The notes beneath the pieces are model-generated. The model was not told the DNA's origin and ran no database searches. It saw only the letters and a list, made by a program, of their open reading frames with translations. Shown here one piece after another: positions 37,501 through 45,505 of a DNA stretch of 64,000 nt. The DNA is taken from positions 2,356,001-2,420,000 of the forward strand of contig NZ_AP014569.1 in NCBI RefSeq assembly GCF_000828915.1, given 5' to 3'. How positions within the stretch are numbered: the stretch's first letter is position 1; each line of letters starts with the position of its first letter. The DNA comes from Serpentinimonas maccroryi (GTDB taxonomy: Bacteria; Pseudomonadota; Gammaproteobacteria; Burkholderiales; Burkholderiaceae_C). Made by a program: the position numbers and the translations under genes.

Positions 37501-38279
37501 TGTCCCCTCTTGCTGTAGGCTTTGGAGTCAACATCCAGGCAGCGAATCACGTCGTCCACTACACACGCACTTGGAACCCAGCGAAAGAGGACCAAGCTTC
37601 TGACCGAGCTTGGCGTATAGGTCAGAAGAAAGATGTGTTCGTCTATTACCCGGTAGTTGCGGCTGATGACTTCACAACCTTTGATGTCAAGCTAGATCAA
37701 CTATTGGAAAGAAAGCGCTCTCTAGCTGGTGACATGCTAAACGGCTGTTCCGATATCAGCGCTGCAGATTTCCGGGTTGAGGAAGTCGTGCCAGGAGATT
37801 TCATCCAAGACATCGACGAAGTCGTAACGCTAGACACAGCAATGCGGATGGAATGGCGGCACTTTGAGGGACTTGCGGCAGCTCTGTGGAGCAAGCAAGG
37901 TTTCGATACCGTCTATTGCACTCCGGCTAGTAACGACAACGGGGTCGATGTCGTGGCAATACGCGGAGCTTACGGAGAGCTCGTACAAACCAAGTCTTCT
38001 GCTGCAGATGGGCGTCTGCTGAGCTGGGACGCCGTAAATGAGGTAGTTGCCGGCGAGGCGTTCTATCGTCGCAGGCATCCAGGGGTGACCTTCAAGAAGG
38101 TGGGTCTCACGAACCAGTTTTTCAACAGCGGCGCGCATGAGAAGGCTACTTTGAACGATGTAGAGCTTCTCGACCAAAGTCACCTTGCCCAGTTGCTAGC
38201 CAAGCATAGCGTGACAATGCTTGATGTGGAAAGACTTTTGTACCATGATTGGCAGCAACAAAGTGACTGCCGGGTTTAG
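34512..38279 (+). CDS. zorD: Zorya defence protein ZorD (SNF2 helicase with Mrr-like nuclease end)
   Basis: A 1255-residue SNF2/Rad54-like protein. A long N-terminal region (1-580) of unknown fold precedes the helicase: Walker A ADDMGLGKT with K623, motif II DEAQ (D738-E739), CTGTPVENTLADLWCLFDY, and a helicase C lobe ending DRAWRIGQKKDVFVYY. A C-terminal restriction-endonuclease-like (Mrr-type) domain, about 1113-1255, has D1146 in GVDVVA and QTK at 1159-1161, a D...QxK nuclease core. It is the probable effector degrading invading DNA. It starts by ATGA overlap with zorC. Frame and motifs are intact, so the system is probably functional. Confidence 0.95.
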   Translation: MSIFSLFKRSTVSEQHKRWHRTLTEAGVTLSPRAAEGEPLQATGFGGALRQMLDDGLANEAGERYLLTWDCLFEALSLPAYDGLSEALELPTTTKLRPMLSSRGALVDEDFAISLGPWVDAEGQDFSPEYRGASLQIGSRSELMTPEQWGLLKAVKSFAQRPPEQRAEHTQRLAWGRIRRHALAARAVLGDFLVKTVVLTPERLDLAFRKSDAVTDDTVIEVLPGFEDAPADWLTQFDRFDHVSSRYDLPTQDGGLVQVVISPAVRTVLEQVKRLPARRIAGARAQAFLVNPFATLGEAASKVIDEAQFEQAKLDAGLFFERFTPLVERTEDGVPSKVGLSIERADDTGLASANVIYLSDEELRRFIGRLEHAIKRGHQLVFWEGRELELLPEAEEHLKTLRLALDQRLMPRVLVTYDQVHDLSAYSSRVEGVGVEKPYYSPFIAKKKEDEGWFPENVYPIIAYTPEGSAEQVAIPVNDEAIDTLRKAAHEAERRGEAEVTLPWLPKPIKVEEAKRIVGTFVEVLDEVKERKFDPEKRKPAGPKSKKTLLLRPNIDTVDYEEKRSAALRLKQHDPRVPRTLAPDAKLLDHQLEGVGRLQHLFGLRTGLNIRGMVLADDMGLGKTLQLLTLMASILEEEPATKPMLVVAPVTLLENWKEEAQKFYPGAFSILTAYGEALAPLRVPRESVDERLRNEDGLVKFLKSNWVGDAKLVLTTYETLRDLEFSFASQHWTLMVCDEAQRIKNPSAMVTRAAKKQNAEFKIACTGTPVENTLADLWCLFDYVQPGLLGALNEFCRMYRRPIEIDDRDEKGKKRIEDLRQRIDPQILRRTKLEVANDLPKKVVVDDCRRLPLSTTQRQLYARAIEDFKTRGDPESHTPFKNHLGLLQYLRLVCTDPRRHGLTVFKPEPLEQYRKAAPKLDWLLTQLRRIEAKGDKVIIFCEFRNIQRLLQHYIAEVFGFEADIINGDTTASATSAMSRQKRIKAFQAKLGFGVIILSPLAVGFGVNIQAANHVVHYTRTWNPAKEDQASDRAWRIGQKKDVFVYYPVVAADDFTTFDVKLDQLLERKRSLAGDMLNGCSDISAADFRVEEVVPGDFIQDIDEVVTLDTAMRMEWRHFEGLAAALWSKQGFDTVYCTPASNDNGVDVVAIRGAYGELVQTKSSAADGRLLSWDAVNEVVAGEAFYRRRHPGVTFKKVGLTNQFFNSGAHEKATLNDVELLDQSHLAQLLAKHSVTMLDVERLLYHDWQQQSDCRV

Positions 38280-38298
38280 GGTGAAGGATCTACGCGCT

Positions 38299-38589
38299 AT
38301 GGAACAAGCATTGTTTGATGACCTGGTGCAAAGCCTAAAAGAAGCCAAGGCGATTGCTCGCGACCAAGCGAGCGCCTCGCGCCGGTTCAAGGTGACAACG
38401 CCGGACGCCAAGTCGGTGCGTGAACAAATCGGGCTGTCGCAAAGCGAATTTGCTCAGTTGATGCAGGTCAGCGTCAAAACGCTGCAAAACTGGGAGCAGC
38501 ATCGCCGCAACCCGACGGGCCCGGCGGCCGCCTTGCTCAAAATCATGCGCTCCGCGCCAGAGGTGGCGCTCAAAACGCTGCACGCCTGA
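38299..38589 (+). CDS. HigA/NadS-type antitoxin, orphan
   Basis: A 96-residue HTH (XRE/Cro) protein: MEQALFDDLVQSLKEAKAIARDQ, RFKVTTPDAKSVREQIGLSQSEFAQLMQVSVKTLQNWEQHRRNPTGPAAALL. This is the NadS/HigA family, whose toxin gene (RelE/HigB type) normally lies directly upstream. Here only 19 bp separate it from the zorD stop, and no toxin ORF is present. Either the Zorya insertion replaced the toxin gene, or this protein now regulates something else, possibly the Zorya operon. Confidence 0.88.
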   Translation: MEQALFDDLVQSLKEAKAIARDQASASRRFKVTTPDAKSVREQIGLSQSEFAQLMQVSVKTLQNWEQHRRNPTGPAAALLKIMRSAPEVALKTLHA

Positions 38590-38681
38590 TCAACGCGAAC
38601 AATCCGGGTCACCGATACAGCCAAGTGCCAGGGGAAAGTATTCTGACTTGGGGGGTGGGGTGGCGTAACGCCTGCTGCCCA

Positions 38682-38697
38682 CGTTCCACGTGAAACT
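38682..38697. promoter_or_regulatory. parS-like site 4
   Basis: CGTTCCACGTGAAACT matches the parS consensus at 13 of 16 positions. It lies in the 131-bp gap between the converging antitoxin and acyltransferase genes, on the far side of the Zorya operon. Confidence 0.65.
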
Positions 38698-38720
38698 TGG
38701 GCCAAGCACCGGGCCCGGCT

Positions 38721-39614
38721 CTAGTACAGCCCCTGCTCGCCCTCGGGCCGGCTCTTGAAGCGGCGGTGCAGCCAGTGGTACTGGCCCGGGCTGATGCGCA
38801 CCGCTTGTTCGAGCGCGGCGTTCATGCGCTGGGCGTCGGCGCTGTCGTCGCCGCTGGGGAAATCGGGCCACGGTGGCGAGACCTCGAGGCAGTAGCCGCT
38901 CGCCGTCATGCGGCAAAACAGGCTGACCACCGGCGCTTGCGCGGCGCTGGCGTAGCGCGACAGGGCGGTCACCGTAGCCGCCGGGACGCCAAAGAAGGGC
39001 ACGAACACGGCGTTTTGTGGCCCCAAGTCCATATCGGGCAGCAGCATCAGGGCCGCGCCCTGGTGCAGGCCGCGCAGCACCGGGCGGATGTTTTCGCGGC
39101 GCGAGTGCAGCAGCGGGGCCCCGAAGCGCGCCCGGCCCTGATTCACCCAGCGCTCCATCCAAGGGCGCTTTTGCGGCGAATAGACGGTGATCCAAGGTCG
39201 CTCGACTTCGAGCGTGATGCGCGTCCAGCAGGCGTCGAGGCCGCTCAGGTGCGGGGCAAAAAACACCACCGGGCCGCGCAGTTGCAGCGCCTGCGCCGGA
39301 TCGACGAGCTGCACCCGCTGCCTGATGCACGCCGGGCTGGCGTGCCAGAGCCAGACCCGATCGAGGGCCGATTGGCCGAAGTGCCTGAAGGTCTGCCTCA
39401 GCCAGAGCTGCCGCTGCGCCGGCGTGGCCTCGGGAAAGCAAAGCTCGAGGTTGCGCCGGGCGATGTGGCGCCGGCGCCGGGCCAGCAGGTACAGCAGCGC
39501 CCCCAGCAGCGCCCCCAGCAGCCGCCACAGCGGCAGCGGCAGGCGCGCCAGCAGGCGCAGCCACAGCGGGCCGGGCGGGCGCCCCGGTGGGTGGGATGCG
39601 CGGTCAGGGTTCAT
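38721..39614 (-). CDS. Lipid A biosynthesis acyltransferase (LpxL/HtrB family)
   Basis: A 297-residue late acyltransferase of lipid A synthesis at the inner membrane. An N-terminal membrane anchor (about 18-46) precedes the catalytic HX4D motif H122-LSGL-D127 and later family motifs (RPWITVYSPQKRPWMERWVNQGRARFG, LLPDMDLGPQNAVFVPFFG). LpxL and LpxM cannot be separated by eye. The ATG at 39614 was chosen as the first with sensible N-terminus. It is convergent with the antitoxin gene. Confidence 0.9.
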   Translation of the reverse strand: MNPDRASHPPGRPPGPLWLRLLARLPLPLWRLLGALLGALLYLLARRRRHIARRNLELCFPEATPAQRQLWLRQTFRHFGQSALDRVWLWHASPACIRQRVQLVDPAQALQLRGPVVFFAPHLSGLDACWTRITLEVERPWITVYSPQKRPWMERWVNQGRARFGAPLLHSRRENIRPVLRGLHQGAALMLLPDMDLGPQNAVFVPFFGVPAATVTALSRYASAAQAPVVSLFCRMTASGYCLEVSPPWPDFPSGDDSADAQRMNAALEQAVRISPGQYHWLHRRFKSRPEGEQGLY

Positions 39615-39699
39615 GCAATGGGGTGGGTGTGGTGCAAGGGCCGTCAACCCAGTGCGTGGGTGATTCGACCAGCCCACGCAAAAAAGCGGGTGCAGCCAT

Positions 39700-41184
39700 T
39701 CAAACCGGGCTGTCGATGCGCAGCCAAGTGGTTTTGAGTTCGGTGTATTTGTCGAGGGCGTGCAGCGATTTGTCGCGGCCGACGCCGCTTTGCTTGTAGC
39801 CGCCGAAGGGCACGGTGATGTCGTCTTCGTCGTACTGATTGACGTGGATGGTGCCGGCGCGCAAGGCCCGGGCTACGCCGTGGGCGCGGTTCAGGTCGCG
39901 GCTCCAGACCGAGGCTTGCAGGCCGTAGATGCTGTCGTTGGCGATCTGCACCGCTTCGGCGGCGTCGGCAAAGCGCAGCACCGCCAGCACCGGGCCAAAA
40001 ATTTCCTCGCGCGCGATCTGCATCTGGTTGTGCACGCCGTCGAAAATGGTGGGTTGCAGGTAGCAGCCGCCCGCCACCGGGTGCACGCGCTGGCCACCGG
40101 CGAGCAGCTGCGCGCCCTCGCGCTGGCCGGCCTCGATGTAGCGCAGCACGGTGGCGGTTTGGGCCTCATCGACCAGCGCCCCCTGCACCGTTTGCGGCAG
40201 CAGCGGGTGCGCGGGCTGAAACTGCGGCAGCAGCTCGAGCGCGCGCGCCATGAAGGGCGCGTGGATGGCGTGGTGCAGCAGCAGCCGCGTGGGGGCGTTG
40301 CAGCTCTGGCCGCAGTTGAAAAACACGCTGCCCAAGGCCGCCTGCACCGCGCGCTCGAGGTCGGGGCAGTCGTCAAAGACGATGAACGGCGATTTGCCGC
40401 CCAGTTCGGTCCAGGCGCGCTTGAGGTTGCTCTGCCCGGCCATGACGTGGATCTGCTTGCCGACTCGCGTGCTGCCGGTGAAGGCGATGCAGTCCACATC
40501 CGGGTGCAGCGCCAGCGGGCTGCCGGCTTCGGGGCCAAAGCCCGGCAGCACGTTGAGCACCCCCGGCGGCAGGCCGGCTTGCAGCCCCAGATCGGCCAAG
40601 CGCAGGGCGCTGAAGGGCGATTTTTCGCTGGGCTTGAGCACCACCGCGTTGCCCGCCGCCAGCGCCGGCGCAATCTTCCAGACCGCCATCAGCAGCGGGT
40701 AATTCCAAGGCACGATCACGCCCACCACGCCCACCGGCTCGCGCTGGATCAGCGCCAGCGCATGGTCGGCCGTGGGCGCGATCTGGTCATAGACCTTGTC
40801 GGTGGCTTCGCCGAACCAGCGCAGGCAGTTGGCGGCACCGGCCACATCGACGCTCTTGGCGTATTGCAGCGGCTTGCCCATATCCATCGCTTCGGTCAGG
40901 GCCAGCTCGTCGGCGTGTTGCAGCAGCAGCTCGGCCCAGCGCAGCAGCACGCGCTTGCGCTTGGCTGGGGCCTGACTGGCCCAGCGCCGGTCGTTGAAAG
41001 CCGCGCGCGCCGCCGCCACAGCCAAGTCAACATCGGCGCTGGCACAACGCGCCACCTCGGGCAGGGCGCGGCCGTCGATTGGGGAGGCCTTGGTGAACGT
41101 GGCACCATCGCGCGCGGCCACGCGCTGGCCGTCGATGAAGGCGCGGCCGTCGAGGCGCAGGGTGGATTCGTCGATAACGGTCAT
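39700..41184 (-). CDS. puuC: Gamma-glutamyl-gamma-aminobutyraldehyde dehydrogenase, PuuC-like
   Basis: A 494-residue NAD(P)-dependent aldehyde dehydrogenase. Conserved parts are VGVIVPWNYPLLMAVWKIAPALAAGNAVVLKPSE, ELGGKSPFIVFDD with the catalytic Glu and FFNCGQSCNAPTRLL with the nucleophilic Cys. It oxidises gamma-glutamyl-gamma-aminobutyraldehyde (and 4-aminobutanal) in putrescine breakdown; the assignment rests on the neighbouring pot/puu genes. The potI stop lies 15 bp upstream, so it may be the distal gene of that operon. Confidence 0.88.
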   Translation of the reverse strand: MTVIDESTLRLDGRAFIDGQRVAARDGATFTKASPIDGRALPEVARCASADVDLAVAAARAAFNDRRWASQAPAKRKRVLLRWAELLLQHADELALTEAMDMGKPLQYAKSVDVAGAANCLRWFGEATDKVYDQIAPTADHALALIQREPVGVVGVIVPWNYPLLMAVWKIAPALAAGNAVVLKPSEKSPFSALRLADLGLQAGLPPGVLNVLPGFGPEAGSPLALHPDVDCIAFTGSTRVGKQIHVMAGQSNLKRAWTELGGKSPFIVFDDCPDLERAVQAALGSVFFNCGQSCNAPTRLLLHHAIHAPFMARALELLPQFQPAHPLLPQTVQGALVDEAQTATVLRYIEAGQREGAQLLAGGQRVHPVAGGCYLQPTIFDGVHNQMQIAREEIFGPVLAVLRFADAAEAVQIANDSIYGLQASVWSRDLNRAHGVARALRAGTIHVNQYDEDDITVPFGGYKQSGVGRDKSLHALDKYTELKTTWLRIDSPV

Positions 41185-41199
41185 GGCGGGTCTCCTAGA

Positions 41200-42042
41200 T
41201 CAAGCGCCGCGCAGCGCCTCGGCCATTTCGCGCTGGCGTTTGCGCGTCGAGTGCAGCACCCAGAAGGCATAGGTGACGACAAAGGTGGTGACGGTCAGAA
41301 TCAGCAAGGTGGCGGCGGCGTAGATGGTCGGGTTGATGCCGCGCACGGCATAGTTGAAGATCACTTGCGGCAGCGTGCTCACCCCGGGGCCGGAGAGGAA
41401 CAGGGTGATCACCACGTCGTCGAACGAGAGCGTGAAGGCGAGCAGAAAAGCCGCCAGAATGGCCGGCGCGATGTTGGGCAGCGTGACCAGAAAAAACACC
41501 TGGTGCGGGCGTGCGCCCAAGTCCATCGCCGCTTCCTCGATGCTGCGGTCCACCTCTTGCAGGCGCGACTGCACCACCACCATGGCAAAGGCCATGCCGA
41601 ACAGGGTGTGGCCGATGATGATCGTGATCAGGCCGCGCTCGGGGCCGCCAAACAGGTTGAACGAGCCCACCATCAGCAGCAGCAGCGACAGCCCGATGAT
41701 GACCTCGGGCATCACCATGGGTGCCACCGCCATACCCGAAAACACGGTGCGGCCCCAAAAATGCTTGTAGCGCACCAACACAAAGGCAGCAAAGGTGCCC
41801 AGCACCGCCGCCAGCAAGCCGGTGACAAAGGCCACTTGCAAGGAGACGATAAAGCCCTCGACGATGCGCGTATCGGCCAGCAGCGCTTCGTACCAGCGCA
41901 GCGAAAAGCCGGTGAACGTGGCGTGCTGGCGCGTGCTGTTGAACGAAAACAGGATCATGAACGCCAGCGGGGCGTACAAAAACAGGAACACCAGCGCCAG
42001 CCAGACTTTGCCGAGGTGCTTGTTGAGCCAATTCGATTTCAT
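41200..42042 (-). CDS. potI: Putrescine ABC transporter permease PotI
   Basis: A 280-residue permease with six membrane segments. The EAA loop reads EEAAMDLGARPHQVFFLVTLPNIAPAILAAFLLAFTLSFDDVVITLFLSGPG, characteristic of PotI/PotC. It pairs with PotH, 19 bp upstream. The system is assigned to putrescine because it sits among putrescine-catabolic genes. Confidence 0.92.
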   Translation of the reverse strand: MKSNWLNKHLGKVWLALVFLFLYAPLAFMILFSFNSTRQHATFTGFSLRWYEALLADTRIVEGFIVSLQVAFVTGLLAAVLGTFAAFVLVRYKHFWGRTVFSGMAVAPMVMPEVIIGLSLLLLMVGSFNLFGGPERGLITIIIGHTLFGMAFAMVVVQSRLQEVDRSIEEAAMDLGARPHQVFFLVTLPNIAPAILAAFLLAFTLSFDDVVITLFLSGPGVSTLPQVIFNYAVRGINPTIYAAATLLILTVTTFVVTYAFWVLHSTRKRQREMAEALRGA

Positions 42043-42061
42043 GGTTCAGGGTCCGACGGTG

Positions 42062-42979
42062 TCAACGGGCATCGCTGTCGCGCATGCCGTAGCGGAAATA
42101 CAGCATCATGGGAATGATCACCAGCAGGATCATCAACACCGCCAAGGCCGATGCCCGGGGCCAGTTGTTGGCGATGAACATCTCGTCCCAGACCACGCGC
42201 CCGATCATGATGTTGTCGGCCCCGCCCAGCAGCGAAGGCACCACGAATTCCCCCATCGAGGGGATGAAAACCAGCATCATGCCGGCGATGATGCCGGGCT
42301 TGGACAGCGGCACGGTGATTAGCCAGAAGGCCTTGAAGGGCGAGGCCCCGAGGTCGTAGGCGGCCTCGAGCAGGCGAAAGTCCATCTTCACCAAGTTGGC
42401 GTAGAGCGGCAGCACCATGAAGGGCAGATAGACATAGACCATGCCGATGAGCATGGAAAAATCGGTGTAGATCAGGCGCAGCGGCTCGTCGGTGAGGCCG
42501 ATGAAGATCAAAAACTGGTTGACCACGCCGAAATCGCTCAAAATGCCCTTCCAGGCAAAGACGCGCAGCATGAACGAGGTCCAAAACGGCAGCATCAGCA
42601 ACATCAGCAAGATCAGGCGCATCTCGGGCGCGCTGCGGGCGATGAAGTAGGCGAAGGGGTAGCCGATGATCAGGCACAGCAGCGCCGTGATGAGCGCGTA
42701 GGCGATCGAGCGCACATACGATTCGACGTACAGGGTCTGGAACAGGGCGCCGTCGGGGCCGGTGCGGAAAATGCTCCAGTAGTTCTCGAACTTGAGCAGC
42801 AGCACGCCTTGCTGCGGGTCCCAGAGCGGCTGGAAAGGGTGAATCTCGTTGCCCATATCGACAAAGCTGATGTACAGCAATATCAAAAAAGGCAAAAAGA
42901 AGAAAATCAGCAGCCAGACATAGGGCACGCCGATGACGAAGCGCCGGCCTGGCATGGACAGTTTCAGGGGTTTGGCCAC
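42062..42979 (-). CDS. potH: Putrescine ABC transporter permease PotH
   Basis: About 305 residues with six membrane segments; EAAYDLGASPFKAFWLITVPLSKPGIIAGMMLVFIPSMGEFVVPSLLGG is the permease signature. The start is uncertain. The frame is open up to 43051, overlapping potG, but the GTG at 42979 (VAKPLKLSMPGRRFVIG) with an AGGCG sequence upstream leaves a normal 35-bp gap to potG and gives the typical N-terminus, so it is preferred. Confidence 0.88.
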   Translation of the reverse strand: MAKPLKLSMPGRRFVIGVPYVWLLIFFFLPFLILLYISFVDMGNEIHPFQPLWDPQQGVLLLKFENYWSIFRTGPDGALFQTLYVESYVRSIAYALITALLCLIIGYPFAYFIARSAPEMRLILLMLLMLPFWTSFMLRVFAWKGILSDFGVVNQFLIFIGLTDEPLRLIYTDFSMLIGMVYVYLPFMVLPLYANLVKMDFRLLEAAYDLGASPFKAFWLITVPLSKPGIIAGMMLVFIPSMGEFVVPSLLGGADNIMIGRVVWDEMFIANNWPRASALAVLMILLVIIPMMLYFRYGMRDSDAR

Positions 42980-43014
42980 GGTGTTTCGCCTGGGTTTAGC
43001 GTTGGCAGGGGCGA

Positions 43015-44118
<1,104 letters not shown>

Positions 44119-44152
44119 GTGCGCGCCTCGGTCTGCCCTGTGCAATATGGAA

Positions 44153-44185
44153 GGCCGCCGCACCCCGATCGGGGTGGCAGCGGCC
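44153..44185 (-). promoter_or_regulatory. Strong stem-loop between potF and potG
   Basis: Nested perfect dyads GGCCGC (44153-44158)/GCGGCC (44180-44185) and CACCCC (61-66)/GGGGTG (71-76) with a GATC loop form a very stable hairpin on the potF-potG transcript. No T tract follows on the minus strand, so it is more likely an mRNA-stabilising or processing element downstream of potF than a full terminator. Such elements raise binding-protein expression above that of the transporter. Confidence 0.6.
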
Positions 44186-44253
44186 TGTGAAAGGTGCGAG
44201 CGGTGCACCGGCGCTTTGCGCCCGGCTGGCTTGGGGCGCTCAGACCCCCGCGC

Positions 44254-45384
44254 TCAGCGGCCTTGCTTGAAGCTATTGTAGGCCGTCGCCATGGCTTCGC
44301 GCGCCTCGTTGGAGAGGCGGCCGGGCTGGATCATGCGCGGCATGTAGTCGGCCGGCACCATGATGGTCTTGTTGCCGGCGATCTCGGGCCGGATCAGCGG
44401 CATGGCGGCGAGGTTGCCGGTGGCGAAGTTCATCTCGTTGGCCATGCGCGCTGCGTTTTCGGGGCGCAGGAAGAAGTTGATGAAGGTGTGCGCGTTGTTG
44501 GGGTGGCGCGCGTCGCGGGTGATGGCCATGGTGTCGATGAAGATCAGGCCGCCGGTGCTGGGCAGCAGGGCTTCGAGCACGTCGGTGTTGCCCATTTCAC
44601 GCGCCCGGTTGGCGGCGATGTTGATGTCGCCCGACCAGCCCAGCACCACGCAAGCTTGGCCGCCGGCAAAGGTGTCGATCATGGTCGAGGTGAAGATGCG
44701 GATGTGCGGACGCACGGTCATCAGCATCTCGAGCGCGGCCTGGTAGTCGGCCGGGTTGTTGGAATAGGCTTCGCGGCCGATGAAGTGCAGCGCCGGCGGG
44801 ATGACCTCAGACGGAGCGTCGAGGAAGGCGATGCCGCAGCGCTGCGCCAGCGCGGTGTATTTGGGGTTGAACACCAGCTCCCAGGCGTTTTCGGGCATGG
44901 GGGTGTTGCCCAGCGCGCGCTCGAGGCGTGTGCGGTTGATGCCCACGGTGGTAAAGCCCCAGGCCCACGGCACCAGGTGGCGGTTTTCGGGGTCGGCCTT
45001 GGTCAGGGTGGCCATCAGGGCCGGGTCCAGATTGGCCAGATTCGGGATCTTGCTTTTGTCCAGCGGCTGGAAGAAGCCGGCGGCGATCTGCTGCGCCGCA
45101 AACACGCTGCCCGGCACCACGATGTCGTAGCCAGTGTTGCCCGCCACCAAGCGCGCGTGCAAGACCTCGTTGGAGGCGAAGGTGTCGTAGGTGACGTCGA
45201 TCCCGGTTTCCTGCTCGAAGGCTTCGATCAGGCCGGGCGGGACGTAGTCGGGCCAGTTGTAGATGTTGAGCACCTTGGGCTCGGCCGGCGGGGCGGCCGG
45301 GGCCACTGCGGCGGGCTGCTCACGCGGTCCGCAAGCCACCAGAAAAGAGGCCGCCAAGGCGGCCGCCAGCAAGGTCTTCAACAT
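44254..45384 (-). CDS. potF: Putrescine-binding periplasmic protein PotF
   Basis: A 376-residue substrate-binding protein with an N-terminal lipoprotein-like signal: MLKTLLAAALAASFLVACG, cleavage before the Cys. VLNIYNWPDYVPPGLIEAFEQETGIDVTYDTFASNEVLHARLVAGNTGYDIVVPG is the PotF/PotD N-lobe with the conserved NWPDY ligand motif. It delivers putrescine to PotHI-PotG. It is the first gene of the pot operon; about 120 bp upstream separates it from the aminotransferase gene. Confidence 0.95.
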   Translation of the reverse strand: MLKTLLAAALAASFLVACGPREQPAAVAPAAPPAEPKVLNIYNWPDYVPPGLIEAFEQETGIDVTYDTFASNEVLHARLVAGNTGYDIVVPGSVFAAQQIAAGFFQPLDKSKIPNLANLDPALMATLTKADPENRHLVPWAWGFTTVGINRTRLERALGNTPMPENAWELVFNPKYTALAQRCGIAFLDAPSEVIPPALHFIGREAYSNNPADYQAALEMLMTVRPHIRIFTSTMIDTFAGGQACVVLGWSGDINIAANRAREMGNTDVLEALLPSTGGLIFIDTMAITRDARHPNNAHTFINFFLRPENAARMANEMNFATGNLAAMPLIRPEIAGNKTIMVPADYMPRMIQPGRLSNEAREAMATAYNSFKQGR

Positions 45385-45505
45385 GGTTTCACTCCAGCAA
45401 GTAAAGAGCAAAAAAGGGATGGGGGCAGCCGCACACACAGACTGCGGCCTGCACAGCCTATGCAAACCGCGTGCCAAGCGCTATTTTAGCCACAAGGTCA
45501 AGGAC

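Noticed and set aside
39760-42117. Long plus-strand open frame (785 codons)
   Set aside because: Antisense to puuC and potI; low-complexity Arg/His/Gln-rich composition marks it as a shadow.
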